Assembly (NCBI RefSeq): GCF_000724625.1
Contig: NZ_CP007139.1
Span: 1,798,001 to 1,862,000, forward strand
Source of the DNA: Fimbriimonas ginsengisoli Gsoil 348
Lineage (GTDB): Bacteria; Armatimonadota; Fimbriimonadia; Fimbriimonadales; Fimbriimonadaceae
Direction: 5' to 3'
DNA length: 64,000 bases
Both the position numbers and the translations under genes were made by a program. Under the pieces are notes generated by a model. The model worked only from the letters and a program-made list of their open reading frames with translations. It was not told the origin of the DNA and searched no databases. Of the stretch, positions 8,384 to 16,605 are shown one piece after another. How positions within the stretch are numbered: position 1 is the first letter of the stretch; every line of letters begins with the position of its first letter.

Positions 8384-8575
8384 CTATCTTTCCGACGTAA
8401 ACCCAGGTTGCTGGGGGTCGTCGGGGGATTGCCGGAGGTAGAAGACGTGGAAACCCATCTCCTCCGCGAGCGCCCCCGCTCGACGGATGAACTCCTCCAC
8501 CCGCTCCGTCGCGACTTCGGAGTCGGGCGTTTGCTGCGAGACCGAGCCGTGGATGGTGAAGATGAAGTTCTGCAT
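8384..8575 (-). CDS. small hypothetical protein
   Basis: A 63-residue open frame (MQNFIFTIHGSVSQQTPDSE...) in an otherwise empty 430-base gap. Composition is protein-like, with balanced charges and a plausible beta start followed by a helix (VEEFIRRAGALAEEMGF). No ribosome site is evident and I recognise no family. It may be a real small gene; comparison with relatives would decide. Confidence 0.45.
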   Translation of the reverse strand: MQNFIFTIHGSVSQQTPDSEVATERVEEFIRRAGALAEEMGFHVFYLRQSPDDPQQPGFTSER

Positions 8576-8662
8576 AGCCGAGGTTCGGAGAAGAGTATAG
8601 AGAGGCGCAATAAAACCGGACCCTAGACAAGGGCATTTCGGAGCAAACTAGGCTCGCAAGAA

Positions 8663-10357
8663 ATGAAAGCAACGTCGCTAGGAGACATGTTCCGCAGCAC
8701 CGCCGCCCGGCTACCCGATAAGGTGGCCATGCTCGTTCCCGAAAAGAGCGAATTCCGGCCGGTGTTATACGGGGAGTTGTTCGACACCGCCCGGCACTAC
8801 GCCGCCGCTCTCCGTTCCCGTGGCATCCGGCGAGGAGACAAGGTCTGCCTCATCAGCGAGAATTGCGCCGAGTGGGCGTTTACCGATTGGGCCTGTCAAT
8901 GCCTCGGAATCATTCTCGTTCCGATCTATCCGACCTTGCCCGCCGACCAAGCCGAATACATCGTGCGCGATTGCGATGCCAAGCTGATCGTCGCCGGCAA
9001 TGCGGAGCAAATGGCGAAGGTGGCTTGTATCCAAGGCGTCGAGTCCATCGTGCTCAAAGGCGAGGATAGCCTCGACCTCCTCGCCAAAACCCAAGACATT
9101 GAGCCCGACGAATTCAACCGCGAGATCGACTCCACCAAGCCGGAAGACCTCTGCACGATCATCTACACGAGCGGTACCACCGGTTTGCCGAAGGGTGCCA
9201 TGATGCCGCACCGGGCGTTTGTCCACGTTTGCGAGTGCGCGCAACGGACCCTGCCGCTGGGGCAGACCGACACCTTCCTCACGTTCCTTCCGATGAGCCA
9301 CGTCTACGAGCGGGTAGCCGGCCAGTTCCTACCGATCTGCCTCGGCGCGAGCATTGGCTACGCTAAGAGCCTCGCTTCCTTGGCTGGCGACATGCTCAAG
9401 GTTCGTCCGACCGTCATGCTGTGCGTCCCTCGCTTCCTCGAGTCGTTCCGTGAGAAGGCGCTCGAAGGAATCGCTAAGATGCCGCCGGTCCGGCAGAAGC
9501 TCTTTCACCTGGCAATGGCGCAAGGAATCGCCCGAGCAAAGGGAAAATTCGCCCCTCTCGCCGGCCTGCTCGACCACCTCGTGATGGGGAAGCTCCGAGA
9601 AAAAGTCGGCGGCCGGATGCGATTCTTCGTTTCCGGAGGCGCCGCCCTCGCTCCCAGAGTTGCCGAGTTCTACATGGGAACCGGGCTGACGGTCCTCCAG
9701 GGATACGGCCTCACCGAGACCGCCGGCGGTACCTGCATCAACCATCCCGATCGCAACAAGTATTGGACCGTCGGCGAACCGCTGGACGTCGAGATCCGCA
9801 TCGCGGAAGACGGCGAGATCCTGATTCGCGGCGCTGGAAACATGCTCGGCTACTACAACTTGCCGGAGGAGACCGCGGCGGCGATCGACGCCGACGGCTG
9901 GTTCCACACCGGCGATATCGGAGAGTTCGAGGGCAAGAGCCTTAAGATCACCGACCGGAAAAAGGACTTGATAGTATTGGGGAACGGCAAGAACGTCGCC
10001 CCCCAACCGATCGAGAACAAGCTTCGCAACTCCCGGTTTATTCAGGAGGCGGTGGTGCTGGGAGACGGGCTCGAGGCGTGTATCGCCCTCATCGTTCCGA
10101 ACGCGGAGACCGTCGGACCCGAGCTACATTTACCGGAAGGAACGAAGCTGTCCGAAAGCCCCGAAGTGAGAGGTCTCATTAAGCGCGAGATCGATGCCGT
10201 CAACAAGACGGGAGCGAACTTCGAAGCGGTAAAGAAGTTTGCCCTTCTCGACCATCCGTTCACCATCGAAGGAGGAGAAATCACTCCCACTCTTAAGGTC
10301 AAGCGAAAAGTTGTAAAGGAAAAGTACGCCAAAGAGATCGCGTCGCTGAAGTTATAG
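8663..10357 (+). CDS. long-chain fatty acid--CoA ligase (AMP-forming acyl-CoA synthetase)
   Basis: A 564-residue ANL-superfamily enzyme that adenylates a fatty acid and transfers it to CoA. The P-loop-like motif YTSGTTGLPKG is at residues 168-178, followed by GYGLTETAGG (A5), WFHTGDIG (A7) and KKDLIVLGNGKNVAPQ (A8), and a C-terminal catalytic Lys region. Length and motifs resemble FadD15-type synthetases. It starts at ATG 8663. It stands alone before csrA, so its pathway (beta-oxidation or lipid recycling) is not set by context. Confidence 0.9.
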   Translation: MKATSLGDMFRSTAARLPDKVAMLVPEKSEFRPVLYGELFDTARHYAAALRSRGIRRGDKVCLISENCAEWAFTDWACQCLGIILVPIYPTLPADQAEYIVRDCDAKLIVAGNAEQMAKVACIQGVESIVLKGEDSLDLLAKTQDIEPDEFNREIDSTKPEDLCTIIYTSGTTGLPKGAMMPHRAFVHVCECAQRTLPLGQTDTFLTFLPMSHVYERVAGQFLPICLGASIGYAKSLASLAGDMLKVRPTVMLCVPRFLESFREKALEGIAKMPPVRQKLFHLAMAQGIARAKGKFAPLAGLLDHLVMGKLREKVGGRMRFFVSGGAALAPRVAEFYMGTGLTVLQGYGLTETAGGTCINHPDRNKYWTVGEPLDVEIRIAEDGEILIRGAGNMLGYYNLPEETAAAIDADGWFHTGDIGEFEGKSLKITDRKKDLIVLGNGKNVAPQPIENKLRNSRFIQEAVVLGDGLEACIALIVPNAETVGPELHLPEGTKLSESPEVRGLIKREIDAVNKTGANFEAVKKFALLDHPFTIEGGEITPTLKVKRKVVKEKYAKEIASLKL

Positions 10358-10475
10358 GCGCGTATACTAAGTTCAACCGGAATCAATCCGGCAAATGGCG
10401 GAAGGGAATGCGGACCCGTCGCGACGCGGCGGCGACGTTCGGTGCAAGGGAGGGCAAGAGCCGAACCCGCCAGCC

Positions 10476-10480
10476 ACGGA
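10476..10480 (+). promoter_or_regulatory. possible CsrA binding site overlapping the csrA ribosome site
   Basis: ACGGA lies within CACGGAGGG just before the csrA start. Further GGA-containing motifs occur in the 135-base leader (GGCGGAAGGGAATG, CAAGGGAGGG). CsrA recognises ANGGA, so negative autoregulation of its own translation is a reasonable inference. Confidence 0.45.
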
Positions 10481-10492
10481 GGGCTAGTACAT

Positions 10493-10687
10493 ATGTTGGT
10501 GCTCACGCGAAAAATCGGTCAGAGCATCGTGATCGGCGACGAAATCGAGGTGGTAGTTCTCGAAGTCCGAGGCGAGCAGGTGCGAATCGGCATCCGCGCG
10601 CCCAAGTCGGTCTCGGTTCACCGCAAAGAGATTTACGAACAGATACAAGACGGCACAGAAGGCGGCCCCTCGGCCGACACCGCCTAG
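10493..10687 (+). CDS. csrA: carbon storage regulator CsrA
   Basis: A 64-residue RNA-binding regulator. [18 protein letters not shown] is the invariant start, and the [20 protein letters not shown] segment contains the conserved Arg used in RNA binding. CsrA dimers bind GGA motifs in mRNA leaders and alter translation or stability. I start at the ATG 10493, preceded by GGAGGG, and not at the upstream in-frame start. No fliW or flagellar gene is next to it here. A membrane protein gene follows after 7 bases. Confidence 0.96.
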   Translation: MLVLTRKIGQSIVIGDEIEVVVLEVRGEQVRIGIRAPKSVSVHRKEIYEQIQDGTEGGPSADTA

Positions 10688-10694
10688 GATTTTC

Positions 10695-11138
10695 ATGTCA
10701 AACGATCGGGGAGAACGGGTCGCCCTTATCGTCCGCACCGCGTGTCTCCTATTCGCGACGGCCGTGAGTGTAGGGTTCTTGCTCGCCGATCACCGGGAGT
10801 ACCGCCAGCTTCGCGATTATGCCGTCTTGCTGGGCCCGATCGCTTCGGCGACCCTCATCTTCATTGCCGTCTCGTTGGCAAGGCCGAACCTGCACGCCCC
10901 GGGGCGTCTCGTCTTTCCGCTTACCATCACGTTACCGGTCGTCTTCGTCCTTCTCGTGCGAGTGTCCGTGGTCCTATGGACGAGCCCGGAGGGGTCCGCC
11001 TTTCGCGCCTCCGACGCCCTACTTCCCGCCCTGGCGTGGACCCACCCGTTGCGGCTGGCCGTTTTGGCATTGACGCAATGCGCCGTCCTGACGGCGTTCG
11101 GCTCCTTTTGGCCGGCGAAAAGCGAGCCGGCAGACTAG
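10695..11138 (+). CDS. four-helix membrane protein of unknown function
   Basis: A 147-residue protein with about four hydrophobic segments (IVRTACLLFATAVSVGFLLA, YAVLLGPIASATLIFIAVSL, LVFPLTITLPVVFVLLVRV and the C-terminal LAVLALTQCAVLTAFGSF). It begins 7 bases after csrA and is probably cotranscribed. Its stop shares the palindromic CTAG with the convergent response-regulator gene. I do not recognise the family. Confidence 0.7.
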   Translation: MSNDRGERVALIVRTACLLFATAVSVGFLLADHREYRQLRDYAVLLGPIASATLIFIAVSLARPNLHAPGRLVFPLTITLPVVFVLLVRVSVVLWTSPEGSAFRASDALLPALAWTHPLRLAVLALTQCAVLTAFGSFWPAKSEPAD

Positions 11139-11572
11139 GCGAGCAGCTTTACAAGTTCCATCGGGTCGAACGGTTTCGTCAGATACAGGTCGGCGCCGCT
11201 GTTGTAGCCGTCGAACACGTCTTGGTCTTGCGCCTTCACCGTGAGAATGATCACGGGAATATCCTTCGTGCCGGGATCCTTTCGCACCCGCCGAAGCACT
11301 TCCAGGCCGTCCATGTACGGCATCATCACATCCATGATGACCACGTCCGGTTCGAACGTCCGGATCTTCTCGAGCCCTTCGCGCCCGTCGAAAGCAGTCT
11401 CGACTTCATAACCCTCGCGTTCGAGGTTGATCTGGATCAGGCGGACGATCGGCTTCTCGTCGTCGCAGACGAGGATTTTTCGAGGACGTTCACGTCCCTC
11501 CCCTGCCGCCGTTTTCGGCCACAGAGACCCGGGCGGCCGCTCACGTTGTTCGGCCGGTTCCACATACAACAT
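11135..11572 (-). CDS. single-domain response regulator (receiver), PleD/CheY type
   Basis: A receiver domain with VCDDEKPIVR (acidic pocket), VVIMDVMMPYMDG with the phospho-acceptor Asp, VIILTVKAQ (Thr switch) and LTKPFDP (conserved Lys). A disordered stretch of about 30 residues precedes it. I start at the ATG 11572; a TTG at 11602 would add ten residues. No output domain is present. The paralogous receiver at 11633 is about 60 bases upstream in the same direction. No histidine kinase is present in the window. Confidence 0.88.
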   Translation of the reverse strand: MLYVEPAEQRERPPGSLWPKTAAGEGRERPRKILVCDDEKPIVRLIQINLEREGYEVETAFDGREGLEKIRTFEPDVVIMDVMMPYMDGLEVLRRVRKDPGTKDIPVIILTVKAQDQDVFDGYNSGADLYLTKPFDPMELVKLLA

Positions 11573-11632
11573 GGTACGCGGTTTTTGGAAGTGATTCCGC
11601 AAAAGGCCTACGGGACCCCTATAACGTTAGAT

Positions 11633-12004
11633 TCACCTTCGAAGCATTGTGACGAGCTCCATCGGGTTGAACGGTTTGGTGAGGTACATGTCTGCGCCAT
11701 AGTGATAGCCCTCGAACACGGTCTTGTCCTGTGCGTTTGCCGTAAGCATGATCACCGGAAGGTTCTCCGTTTCTGGGTCCTGACGGATGTTCTTCAGGAC
11801 CTCGAAACCGTCCATGTGCGGCATCATCACATCCAATATGCAAAGGTCGGGTTTGTCGTGTCGGATCTTTTCGAGAGCCTCTTTACCGTCAAACGCAGTG
11901 ATTACCACGTGCCCCTGACGCTCCAGGTTCACCTGGATCAGGCGCACAATGTGGCGCTCGTCGTCGCAGACAAGCACCTTGATCGGAGGCTGAGCCCCGT
12001 GCAT
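11633..12004 (-). CDS. single-domain response regulator (receiver), CheY type
   Basis: A 123-residue stand-alone receiver: VCDDERHIVRLIQ, LCILDVMMPHMDG with the phospho-Asp, VIMLTANAQDKTV and LTKPFNPMEL. I start at ATG 12004, preceded by AGGAAG, since longer starts reach back into the PD40 gene; this gives the usual CheY length. It is closely similar to the next receiver (11135-11572), so the two look like a recent tandem duplication. The preceding PD40 gene points the same way, so cotranscription is possible. Confidence 0.88.
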   Translation of the reverse strand: MHGAQPPIKVLVCDDERHIVRLIQVNLERQGHVVITAFDGKEALEKIRHDKPDLCILDVMMPHMDGFEVLKNIRQDPETENLPVIMLTANAQDKTVFEGYHYGADMYLTKPFNPMELVTMLRR

Positions 12005-12092
12005 TCCGCTTCCTATCGCGGTAGGCGGCCAACCGGGTGGCCTCTGTCGACTTCCGGCGGGCTCCATGCCCTCATGGTACGTCGGAACTCCG

Positions 12093-13148
12093 TCACTCGC
12101 GCCAATCGGCGACGAAGATGTTGGTCTCGTGTGGTTCGGTTCCGTACCGGTTGGAGGCGAAAACGATCCGTTTTCCGTCGCGGGTGAACATTGGGAAGCC
12201 GTCGAAATCTTTCGAATGGGTGATCCGCTGGAGACCCGTTCCATCGACGTTGATCATGAATATGTCGAACTCGCGCCCCTTCGGGTCGCCGTAGTTCGAG
12301 CTGAACACGATCCGCTTTCCGTCCGGATGCATAAACGGCGCGAAAGACGCGCACGAGAGGTGGGTGACCTGGCGCTTGTTCGTCCCGTCCGGGTCCATCA
12401 CCCAGATCTCCAGCTTGGTCGGCCGGATCAAGTGCTCGCGCAGAAGCTCCTCGTAATCCTGGACCTGCTTCTGGTCGGAGAACTCGTCGCGGCGATAGAC
12501 GACTTTCTTCGAATCCCAGCTAACGAACGGACCTCCATCGTATCCCTTCTCATGGGTAAGGCGCTGGATGTGGCCCCCGTTCAGATCGGACCGGTAAATT
12601 TCGAGATCCCCGTCGACATCGCTGGTCCAGACCATGTACCGCCCGTTCGGCGCGATGGTCGTCTCAGCGACGTAACTTCCCGGCTTCACCACCACCGGAG
12701 TGAACGGCCGCGGCGAGATATCTTTTGCCGGCGTCCGGTACATGGCGTAGTCCGGATTGATCGCCCACACGTACCCTTTGCTCATGTCGACCGGCTTCTG
12801 CGGCCCTTCGTTTCGCGCATGGGTCGAGGAGAAAAAGATCTCCTTCCCATTAGGCGTGAAGTAAGAGCAGGTACACCGTCCTTTCCCGGTGCTGATCAGC
12901 CGCTTATCCGATCCATCGGCGTTCATCGAGAAGATCTGCTCGTCGGGATATTTGTCACCGGGAACCCGCGCTTGGTAGACCAGATGCTTTCCATCCTTGC
13001 TCCAATACGCCTCCGCATTCTGCCCGCCGAACGTGAGCTGCCGCACATTGGCCAAATGCGTTTCCCCTTCCACCGCCGCTACCGGTCGCGAGTCGGGGAC
13101 GTTCTGCCCCATCGGCAGGCACGCAAGGGTAAGCAACGTCGTCAGCAT
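12093..13148 (-). CDS. exported TolB-like PD40 beta-propeller protein
   Basis: A 351-residue protein with a short signal peptide (MLTTLLTLACLPMGQ). It has several WD40-like PD40 repeats with the recurring pattern '.S.DG..I.F.S' (YWSKDGKHLVYQ, FTPNGKEIFFSS, IAPNGRYMVWTS, MHPDGKRIVFSS, FTRDGKRIVFAS), each followed by a strand with 'DIF/DLEIY'. Such propellers bind other periplasmic proteins or saccharides; there is no Tol operon here, so it is not TolB itself. It is divergent from the GH3 gene with about 110 bases between, which would hold both promoters. Confidence 0.82.
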   Translation of the reverse strand: MLTTLLTLACLPMGQNVPDSRPVAAVEGETHLANVRQLTFGGQNAEAYWSKDGKHLVYQARVPGDKYPDEQIFSMNADGSDKRLISTGKGRCTCSYFTPNGKEIFFSSTHARNEGPQKPVDMSKGYVWAINPDYAMYRTPAKDISPRPFTPVVVKPGSYVAETTIAPNGRYMVWTSDVDGDLEIYRSDLNGGHIQRLTHEKGYDGGPFVSWDSKKVVYRRDEFSDQKQVQDYEELLREHLIRPTKLEIWVMDPDGTNKRQVTHLSCASFAPFMHPDGKRIVFSSNYGDPKGREFDIFMINVDGTGLQRITHSKDFDGFPMFTRDGKRIVFASNRYGTEPHETNIFVADWRE

Positions 13149-13260
13149 TGGCGATTAGTGTGAGCCACCCTGCCCATTGGTTCAGGTGCCGAAGTTGACG
13201 ATTTCAGGCTGGCGGTAATGCTACGGTCGGGCTAGACTAGCAATTGGTGCGCTCAAACCC

Positions 13261-15732
13261 ATGCTGACCCCCTTGATCCTGGCCATGCTCAGTCACGCCT
13301 TACCGGCGTCCCAACGTCCACCTACCGACGCCGCGGTCGAGCGGCGGGTTGAAGAGATCCTCGGCAAGATGACGGTCGAAGAAAAGATCGACTACATCGG
13401 CGGCTATCGGGGATTCTATACGCAGCCGATTGCCCGCCTCGGACTCGACCCTTATAAGATGTCAGACGGCCCGGCCGGAGTGCGGAACTACGGCCCCGAT
13501 ACCGCCTACACCTCGCCCGTTACGATGGCGGCGAGTTGGGATCCCGAACTGGCGCGGCGAGTCGGCCGGTCGTTCGGCCTCGACGCCCGACAGCGAGGCG
13601 TCCATATCGTTCTGGCTCCCGGCGTCAACATCAACCGGGTCCCGATGAACGGCCGCAACTTCGAGTACCTGGGCGAAGACCCGTACCTGGCATCGCAGCT
13701 CGTCGCCCCTTGGATCCAGGGAATCCAGGGCGAGGGGGTGATCGCCACCGTCAAGCATTACGCCGCGAACAGCCAAGAGCACGGCCGGTGGAACTACTCC
13801 ATGGACGTAGACGAGCGCACCCTGCGAGAAATCTATTTCCCCGCATTCGAGGCGGCCGTCAAGAAGGGCAAGGTTTGGAGCGTCATGTGCGCCTACAACC
13901 TCCTCAACGGAGTGTACTGCTCGGAAAATAAGTGGCTTCTCGACGACGTATTGAAGAAAGATTGGGGGTTCCAGGGGTTCGTGATGAGCGACTGGGGCGC
14001 GGTGCACAGCTCCATCCCGGTCGCGAACGGAGGCCTCGACCTGGAAATGCCGGGACCGCAGTTCCTTAACCGACGCACTCTCACCCCCGCCCTGCAAGAC
14101 GGAACCGTGTCCCAAGCGACGATCGACGACAAAGTTCGCCGGATGCTGCGCGCCTTCGTTTCCATGGGATTCCTCGACCGCAAACAGGAGCGCCCCGAGT
14201 TGCCCGCCGAGAGTCCGGAAGGGGCCGAAACCACCTACCAGGAAGCCAAGGAAGGAATGGTTCTGCTCAAGAACGACCACAACATCCTCCCGTTCGACGC
14301 TCGAAAAGTCAAGAAGATCGCCGTCATCGGGCCAAACGGCCACCCCGCTGTTTGGGGCGGCGGCGGCAGCGCGTTCACGACCCCGTTCCGTGCGATCAGC
14401 GTCCGCGACGCCATCGCCGCGGCGGTGCCGGGGGCGACGGTTACCTTCGCACCGGGAATGGTCGCTTCTTCCTCCGAGTCGTTCGGCACCGCTCGCTTCC
14501 AGACAGAATCGGGGGCGAACGGCCTAACCGCCGAATACTTCAACAACAAGAACCTGGAAGGCACGCCACAGGTGACGCGAATAGATCGACGCGTGAACGC
14601 CCATTACGAGAATGCCCCCGCCCCGGGAATCGAGCGAACCAATTTCTCGGTGCGATGGACCGGAACGTTCACCGTTCCCGAAACCGGCGATTACGAGATC
14701 GTCGCCCGCGGGGATGACGGATTCCGAGTCTGGATCGACGGCAAAAAGGTGATCGACGAGTGGCGGGACCAAGCCGCTTTCGACGCGATGGCCACCCTGC
14801 ATTTTGCAGCCGATTCCACTCACTCCGTGAAGATGGAGTACTACCAAGGCGAAGGTGACGCCGAGATCCATCTCGGCTGGCGAAAGGTTTCCGGGCGGTC
14901 GATCGACGAAGCGGTCAACGCCGCCAAAGACGCGGACGCCGTCGTGGTCTCCGTCGGCTTCAATCCCCGCTTGGAAGGAGAGGGGGACGACCGGACGTTC
15001 CGGCTTCCGAAGGGGCAGGACGACCTCATTAAGCGCGTCGCCGCCGTGAACCGAAACGTGGTGGTCGTGTTGAACGCCGGCGCCTCGGTCGACACCACGA
15101 GGTGGCTGGATAAGGTGCCCGGGTTCGTCCAAGCGTGGTATCCCGGCCAAGACGGCAACCGGGCGCTGGCCGCGATCCTCTTCGGCAAGGAGAACCCGAG
15201 CGGGAAGCTGCCCATATCCTTCGACCGCCGGTGGGAGTATTCGGCCGCCTACGGCAATTATCCCGGCGATCCAGAAAAGCGGGTGAAGTACGCCGAAGGG
15301 ATCTTCGTCGGCTACCGCCATTACGACGCCTCCAAGTACAAGCCGCTCTACCCATTCGGATTCGGCTTGTCTTACACGACGTACGGGTATTCGAACCTAA
15401 CCGTGACCCCGATGCGGTCGCACGAGCCTCAGGTGCGGGTCGAGTTCGACGTCCGCAACACCGGCAAGCGAACCGGCGACGAGATCGCCCAGGTGTACGT
15501 GCGGGCTCCGAAAGGAAGCGTCCCCCGGCCGGTTAAGGAGCTCAAGGGTTTCTCGCGGGTGCGGGCGATCCGCCCGGGCGCATCGAAGCACGTCGTGGTA
15601 ACCCTCGACTCGCGCGCCTTCGCCTACTGGGACGTAGCGAAGAAGGATTGGGTGGTTCCGCACGGCGAATATCGAATCCTCGTAGGCGGCTCGTCGCAAA
15701 ACCTGCCCCTCTCCGGTTCGGTTCGCCTGTAA
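13261..15732 (+). CDS. GH3 beta-glucosidase with inserted PA14 domain
   Basis: An 823-residue secreted glycoside hydrolase family 3 enzyme. A signal peptide (LTPLILAMLSHALPA) precedes the TIM-barrel domain, where GFVMSDWGAVH carries the nucleophile Asp244 and VKHYAANSQE is conserved. A PA14 domain interrupts the second domain at about residues 420-545 (GLTAEYFNNKNLEG ... YYQGEGDAEIHLGW). A C-terminal fibronectin-like domain follows (EPQVRVEFDVRNTG). It would release glucose or other sugars from beta-glucans or glycosides outside the cytoplasm. cutC follows with no gap. Confidence 0.93.
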   Translation: MLTPLILAMLSHALPASQRPPTDAAVERRVEEILGKMTVEEKIDYIGGYRGFYTQPIARLGLDPYKMSDGPAGVRNYGPDTAYTSPVTMAASWDPELARRVGRSFGLDARQRGVHIVLAPGVNINRVPMNGRNFEYLGEDPYLASQLVAPWIQGIQGEGVIATVKHYAANSQEHGRWNYSMDVDERTLREIYFPAFEAAVKKGKVWSVMCAYNLLNGVYCSENKWLLDDVLKKDWGFQGFVMSDWGAVHSSIPVANGGLDLEMPGPQFLNRRTLTPALQDGTVSQATIDDKVRRMLRAFVSMGFLDRKQERPELPAESPEGAETTYQEAKEGMVLLKNDHNILPFDARKVKKIAVIGPNGHPAVWGGGGSAFTTPFRAISVRDAIAAAVPGATVTFAPGMVASSSESFGTARFQTESGANGLTAEYFNNKNLEGTPQVTRIDRRVNAHYENAPAPGIERTNFSVRWTGTFTVPETGDYEIVARGDDGFRVWIDGKKVIDEWRDQAAFDAMATLHFAADSTHSVKMEYYQGEGDAEIHLGWRKVSGRSIDEAVNAAKDADAVVVSVGFNPRLEGEGDDRTFRLPKGQDDLIKRVAAVNRNVVVVLNAGASVDTTRWLDKVPGFVQAWYPGQDGNRALAAILFGKENPSGKLPISFDRRWEYSAAYGNYPGDPEKRVKYAEGIFVGYRHYDASKYKPLYPFGFGLSYTTYGYSNLTVTPMRSHEPQVRVEFDVRNTGKRTGDEIAQVYVRAPKGSVPRPVKELKGFSRVRAIRPGASKHVVVTLDSRAFAYWDVAKKDWVVPHGEYRILVGGSSQNLPLSGSVRL

Positions 15733-16446
15733 ATGGAGAGGGTCCTCGTCGAGGTCGTCGCCTGCACCGCCGATGACGCGGTGCGGGCGGAGGCAGTGGG
15801 GGCCGACCGGATCGAATTGGTCTCCGCGATCTCCGAAGGCGGCCTCACCCCTTCTATCGGCGCACTCGCCGAAACCAAGGCGCGCTGCCGCCTGCCTATC
15901 ATGGCGATGCTCCGCCCGAGAGGCGGCGGCTTCGTCTACACCGACGCCGAGTTCCAGACGATCCTCCGCGACGCGGAAGCTCTCTTAGCGGCAGGAGCCG
16001 ACGGCCTAGTCGTCGGAATCCTCGCCGACCGCGGCATCGACGAGGACCGCATCCGGCGCTTCGTCCAGATCGCCGGTGTTCAACCGGTAACCTTCCACCG
16101 CGCATTCGACCTACTCCCCGATCCCTTTGCCGCTCTATCGCGACTTCGAGATCTCGGAGTGGCTAGGGTGCTAACGCGTGGTGGTCTTTCCAGCATCAAT
16201 CCCGCTCGGCTCCGGCAGTACGCCGAGCATGCCCAGGTAATCCAACTCCTCGCCTGCGGCGGCATCCGTGCCGCCAACGTGTCCTCCGTCGTCGCCGAGT
16301 CCGGCGCTGCCCAAATCCACCTCGGCCCATTCATCCCGAAGCGCGATCCGGTCTTCTACAATCCAGCCGACCCAACTCTAGTCGAGCACTTGACGTTGGA
16401 TGATGAGGAAGTGAGAAGAGTAGTGAGAGCCATCCAGCCCGTATAG
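15733..16446 (+). CDS. cutC: CutC family protein
   Basis: A 237-residue TIM-barrel protein of the CutC family: VEVVACTADDAVRAEAVGAD and RIELVSAISEGGLTPS are the family start, and MLRPRGGGFVYTDAE and TFHRAFDL are conserved further on. The family is named for copper homeostasis in E. coli, but the molecular role is disputed. The ATG follows the GH3 stop immediately, so the two are probably cotranscribed. The TAG stop is the first part of a large inverted repeat. Confidence 0.9.
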   Translation: MERVLVEVVACTADDAVRAEAVGADRIELVSAISEGGLTPSIGALAETKARCRLPIMAMLRPRGGGFVYTDAEFQTILRDAEALLAAGADGLVVGILADRGIDEDRIRRFVQIAGVQPVTFHRAFDLLPDPFAALSRLRDLGVARVLTRGGLSSINPARLRQYAEHAQVIQLLACGGIRAANVSSVVAESGAAQIHLGPFIPKRDPVFYNPADPTLVEHLTLDDEEVRRVVRAIQPV

Positions 16447-16605
16447 ACTGCGGTGACCTGTCACCGCTTTTTCCTCAGCGAGCCTGCGAGCGTTGCTCAT
16501 AAAGAAAGCAGGGTTCATCGGCTGGGAGCCGATGCTACGAGTTCGATTCCTCCCACCGCTCGCAGGCTCGCTACTTAAAGCGGTGACAGGTCACCGCAGT
16601 CTATA
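16442..16605. repeat. 164-bp nested inverted repeat whose ends are the stop codons of two convergent genes
   Basis: The left arm 16442-16491 and right arm 16557-16605 are nearly perfect inverted repeats of about 49 bases (TATAGACTGCGGTGACCTGT ... with the palindrome GGTGAC-GTCACC inside each arm). The 65-base loop holds another palindrome at 16512-16539 (CATCGGCTGGGAGCCGATG). The left end supplies the TAG of cutC and the right end the TAG of the pantothenate kinase gene on the minus strand. It probably acts as a bidirectional terminator or cruciform; part of the arm recurs at 40671. Confidence 0.8.

Noticed and set aside
10742-12187. 481-codon open frame on the plus strand
   Set aside because: It is antisense to the two response regulators, whose receiver motifs are unmistakable; long antisense frames are expected at this GC content.
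12066-13163. 365-codon plus-strand frame
   Set aside because: Antisense to the PD40 propeller gene with its clear repeats.
16538-16560. tRNA 3'-end-like GAGTTCGATTCCTCCCACC
   Set aside because: No acceptor stem, anticodon or D arm pairs with it; it lies in the loop of a large inverted repeat.
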